From an uncultured Pelagibacteraceae bacterium (GTDB lineage: Bacteria; Pseudomonadota; Alphaproteobacteria; Pelagibacterales; Pelagibacteraceae): 6,833 bases of DNA. This document shows, in pieces, positions 5,410 through 6,833 of this stretch. The stretch's first letter is position 1, and each line of letters starts with the position of its first letter. Location: contig CACFYO010000025.1 of assembly GCA_902570545.1 (NCBI GenBank), positions 1 to 6,833 of the forward strand, given 5' to 3'. Below the pieces are notes generated by a model, which searched no databases, was not told where the DNA came from, and saw only the letters and a list, made by a program, of their open reading frames with translations. Made by a program: the position numbers and the translations under genes.

Positions 5410-6359
5410 TAATTTAATTTTCCTGGAATTTTAAATGTTACGTCCTCTTTTACTATTTCAACTTCCTCTATTTCTACAGTAAATTTTTTTTTAATATTTT
5501 CTATGAATTCACTAACTAATACTTCAGGAGCTGAGGCACCAGATGAAATACCAATTGTTTTGCATTTAGATATTTTTTCTAGTGGAAAAGTGCTTTCTGA
5601 ATGAATTAATTCAGCATTTTCGCATCCATTATTTTTAGCTACCTCTACTAGCCTAACTGAGTTGGATGAATTCCTACTACCAATAACAAATAGATTATCA
5701 CACTCTTTTGCAATTTTTTTTATTGCTGCTTGTCTATTTGTGGTTGCATAACAAATATCATCTTTTTTTGGTTCGTGAATATCAGGAAAGCGTTCTTTTA
5801 AAACATTAATAATATCTTTAGTATCATCAACCGATAATGTTGTTTGTGTAATATAAGCAAGCTTATCGTTTTTGCTTCTCTGATAATTTTTTGCATCGTC
5901 TATTGTTTCAATAAGATCAATCTTTCCATTAGCTACTTGACCCATTGTACCAATTACTTCAGGATGGTTTTTATGACCTATAAGCAAAACTTGAACATCT
6001 TTTTTATTTAAATTTTCTGCCTCTCTGTGAACTTTGGATACTAATGGGCATGTCGCATCAACAAATATCATATTTAAACTTTCTGCTTCTAGAGGCACAG
6101 ATTTAGGGACACCATGAGCTGAGAAAATAACGGGTCTTGTTTTGTCTTCAATTTCATCAATCTCTTCAACAAATATTGCACCAATTTTCTTTAAGCCATC
6201 TACTACATGTTTGTTGTGAACAATTTCATGTCTCACGTATACAGGGGCACCATATTTTTCTATACTTTTCTTTACAATTTCAATTGCTCTATCAACGCCC
6301 GCACAAAAACCTCTGGGAGCTGCTAAAAGAATTTTAAGATGATTATTTTTCACTTTCAT
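5409..6359 (-). CDS. ispH: 4-hydroxy-3-methylbut-2-enyl diphosphate reductase
   Basis: A 316-residue iron-sulfur enzyme (IspH/LytB) making IPP and DMAPP in the last step of the MEP isoprenoid pathway. The three cluster-ligand cysteines are C19 (APRGFCAGV), C104 (VDATCPLV) and C203 (DDICYATTNRQ). Substrate-binding residues are also visible: H48 (VRHEIVHNKHVV), H82 (SAHGVP), H132 and the proton-relay E134 in GHKNHPEVIG, TQTTLSVDD at 171-179, SRNSSNS at 228-234 and SGASAPE at 273-279. Length is normal. Two starts are possible: ATG at 6359, or GTG at 6353 two codons in, which has AAAGG (6360-6364 on this strand) at an ideal six-base distance; both keep the whole domain. It overlaps the preceding small gene by 17 or 11 bases and thrB by one. 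In this operon it supplies isoprenoid precursor, consistent with the carotene-cleaving gene upstream. Confidence 0.97.
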   Translation of the reverse strand: MKVKNNHLKILLAAPRGFCAGVDRAIEIVKKSIEKYGAPVYVRHEIVHNKHVVDGLKKIGAIFVEEIDEIEDKTRPVIFSAHGVPKSVPLEAESLNMIFVDATCPLVSKVHREAENLNKKDVQVLLIGHKNHPEVIGTMGQVANGKIDLIETIDDAKNYQRSKNDKLAYITQTTLSVDDTKDIINVLKERFPDIHEPKKDDICYATTNRQAAIKKIAKECDNLFVIGSRNSSNSVRLVEVAKNNGCENAELIHSESTFPLEKISKCKTIGISSGASAPEVLVSEFIENIKKKFTVEIEEVEIVKEDVTFKIPGKLN

Positions 6360-6516
6360 CCTTTCGAAAAAATGGAATTAAAAAAACAATACATGCAATT
6401 AAAAAAAAAAGACTACCAAACATAGCCCAAAAACTTCCTATACTTGATATAATAAAACCTAACGCAGAAATAATGAATAAAATCCAACCAATTAAATTAA
6501 TATTTTTATTGCTCAT
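6343..6516 (-). CDS. Small two-helix membrane protein, unknown function
   Basis: A 57-residue protein that I do not recognise. Two hydrophobic segments, at about residues 7-27 (NLIGWILFIISALGFIISS) and 30-50 (WAMFGSLFFLIACIVFLIPF), are joined by a very short turn, with a positively charged start and a charged tail FFRKDESEK. This is a helical hairpin in the membrane with no enzymatic motif. I chose the ATG at 6516; a TTG three codons upstream (6525) is a weaker option. It overlaps the stop of the Blh-like gene by 11 bases and the ispH start by 11-17 bases, so it is translated as part of the chain and is unlikely to be a chance frame. The coding strand has a T10 run (antisense of 6401-6410) encoding L-F-F-L. 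It may be a lineage-specific helper of membrane-associated carotenoid steps, but that is guesswork from position. Confidence 0.68.
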   Translation of the reverse strand: MSNKNINLIGWILFIISALGFIISSIGSFWAMFGSLFFLIACIVFLIPFFRKDESEK

Positions 6517-6833
6517 TTTTTTCAATTAAATATTCGAGCAATATATGTGGAAAAGTTAATGAGGCCAATCCAATAAAAATTACTCGATATATAGTTTCAT
6601 TAAATTCGTTATAATTATTCAGAATTGATATTGAAACAACATATCCTAAAATCGTTAAAATTGTTAGTGGAAAGGCTTTTTTAATGAATACTGGCAAACC
6701 CTTTTTTAAATTTTTATTTAATTCTCTAATCAAAGAAATCGAGTGCCTAATAGAATGTAAAAAGCAAAAGTAAATTGTAAAAGCAATTATTGGATTAAGA
6801 AAATAATTTAGGATTAGTATTGACAAATAATCC
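6506..6833 (-). CDS. blh: Brp/Blh-type beta-carotene 15,15'-dioxygenase, C-terminal part (cut by right edge)
   Basis: The frame is open from the right edge to a TAA at 6506-6508, giving about 109 residues; the TTG at 6824-6826 is not a convincing start because the frame continues upstream as D-Y to the edge. Features of the Brp/Blh membrane family are FNPIIAFTIYFCFLHSIRH-like helix content with two histidines four residues apart (codons 6755-6757 and 6743-6745), and GLASLTFPHILLEYL near the end (His codon 6545-6547). The H-x3-H pair matches the spacing of histidines proposed to hold the catalytic iron in Blh. The family cleaves beta-carotene into two retinals, the chromophore of proteorhodopsin. 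Helices fall at about fragment residues 7-25, 52-72 and 80-98. It is the most upstream visible gene of the operon with ispH; the missing part and any carotenoid genes would lie to the right. Confidence 0.85.
   Translation of the reverse strand, partial: DYLSILILNYFLNPIIAFTIYFCFLHSIRHSISLIRELNKNLKKGLPVFIKKAFPLTILTILGYVVSISILNNYNEFNETIYRVIFIGLASLTFPHILLEYLIEKNEQ

Noticed and set aside
6137..6337. Plus-strand open frame of 66 residues opposite ispH
   Set aside because: Antisense to the conserved N-terminal domain of IspH, no support.
6506..6826. TTG at 6824-6826 as the true start of a 106-residue protein
   Set aside because: The frame stays open to the window edge and Blh-type proteins are much longer, so this is an edge-truncated gene.
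1..6833. CRISPR array, tRNA, rRNA, transposon ends or prophage
   Set aside because: No regularly spaced repeats, RNA gene signatures, transposase-like proteins or terminal repeats were seen on either strand.

Overview
This is an AT-rich, very densely packed window with gaps of only 0 to about 40 bases between genes, many start/stop overlaps and lysine/isoleucine-rich proteins. Streamlining of this kind, together with a retinal-forming Blh-type protein next to ispH, suggests a planktonic marine bacterium, most likely an alphaproteobacterium of SAR11-like or similarly streamlined type. That assignment is inference from style and gene content; there is no rRNA or other taxonomic marker here.

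Layout. Bases 1-545 carry pieces of a heme-copper terminal oxidase in an impossible arrangement. On the minus strand lie the last ~30 residues of a probable subunit I, followed by the first 116 residues of subunit III, which run off the left edge. On the plus strand, starting almost exactly where the subunit I tail begins, lies the last ~30 residues (final transmembrane helix) of subunit III. The middle of subunit III is absent. The switch in orientation occurs at about 443-456, in a 10-base sequence that is also present inverted at 2-11. Either the DNA was inverted or, more likely, this is a chimeric or assembly join.

From the subunit III tail rightwards the plus-strand operon is intact. It holds a subunit IV-type protein (554-913), an unrecognised 87-residue two-helix membrane protein (915-1178), protoheme IX farnesyltransferase ctaB/cyoE (1181-2095), threonine synthase thrC (2137-3507) and a Prx5-type peroxiredoxin (3504-3989). 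Two small hairpins sit in the 32-base convergent gap.

The right half is one continuous minus-strand operon, read from right to left: the C-terminal part of a Brp/Blh-type beta-carotene dioxygenase (cut by the window edge), a 57-residue two-helix membrane protein, ispH, thrB and rnhA. Every junction in it is an overlap, two of them TAATG.

Functionally the plus operon couples assembly of a terminal oxidase (structural subunits plus heme O synthesis) to the last step of threonine synthesis and peroxide removal. The minus operon couples the last step of the MEP isoprenoid pathway to retinal formation from carotene, and also carries homoserine kinase, the step before ThrC, and RNase HI. The two final threonine-pathway enzymes are therefore in the same locus on opposite strands. 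No tRNA, rRNA, CRISPR, insertion sequence or gene-free stretch longer than 300 bases was seen.
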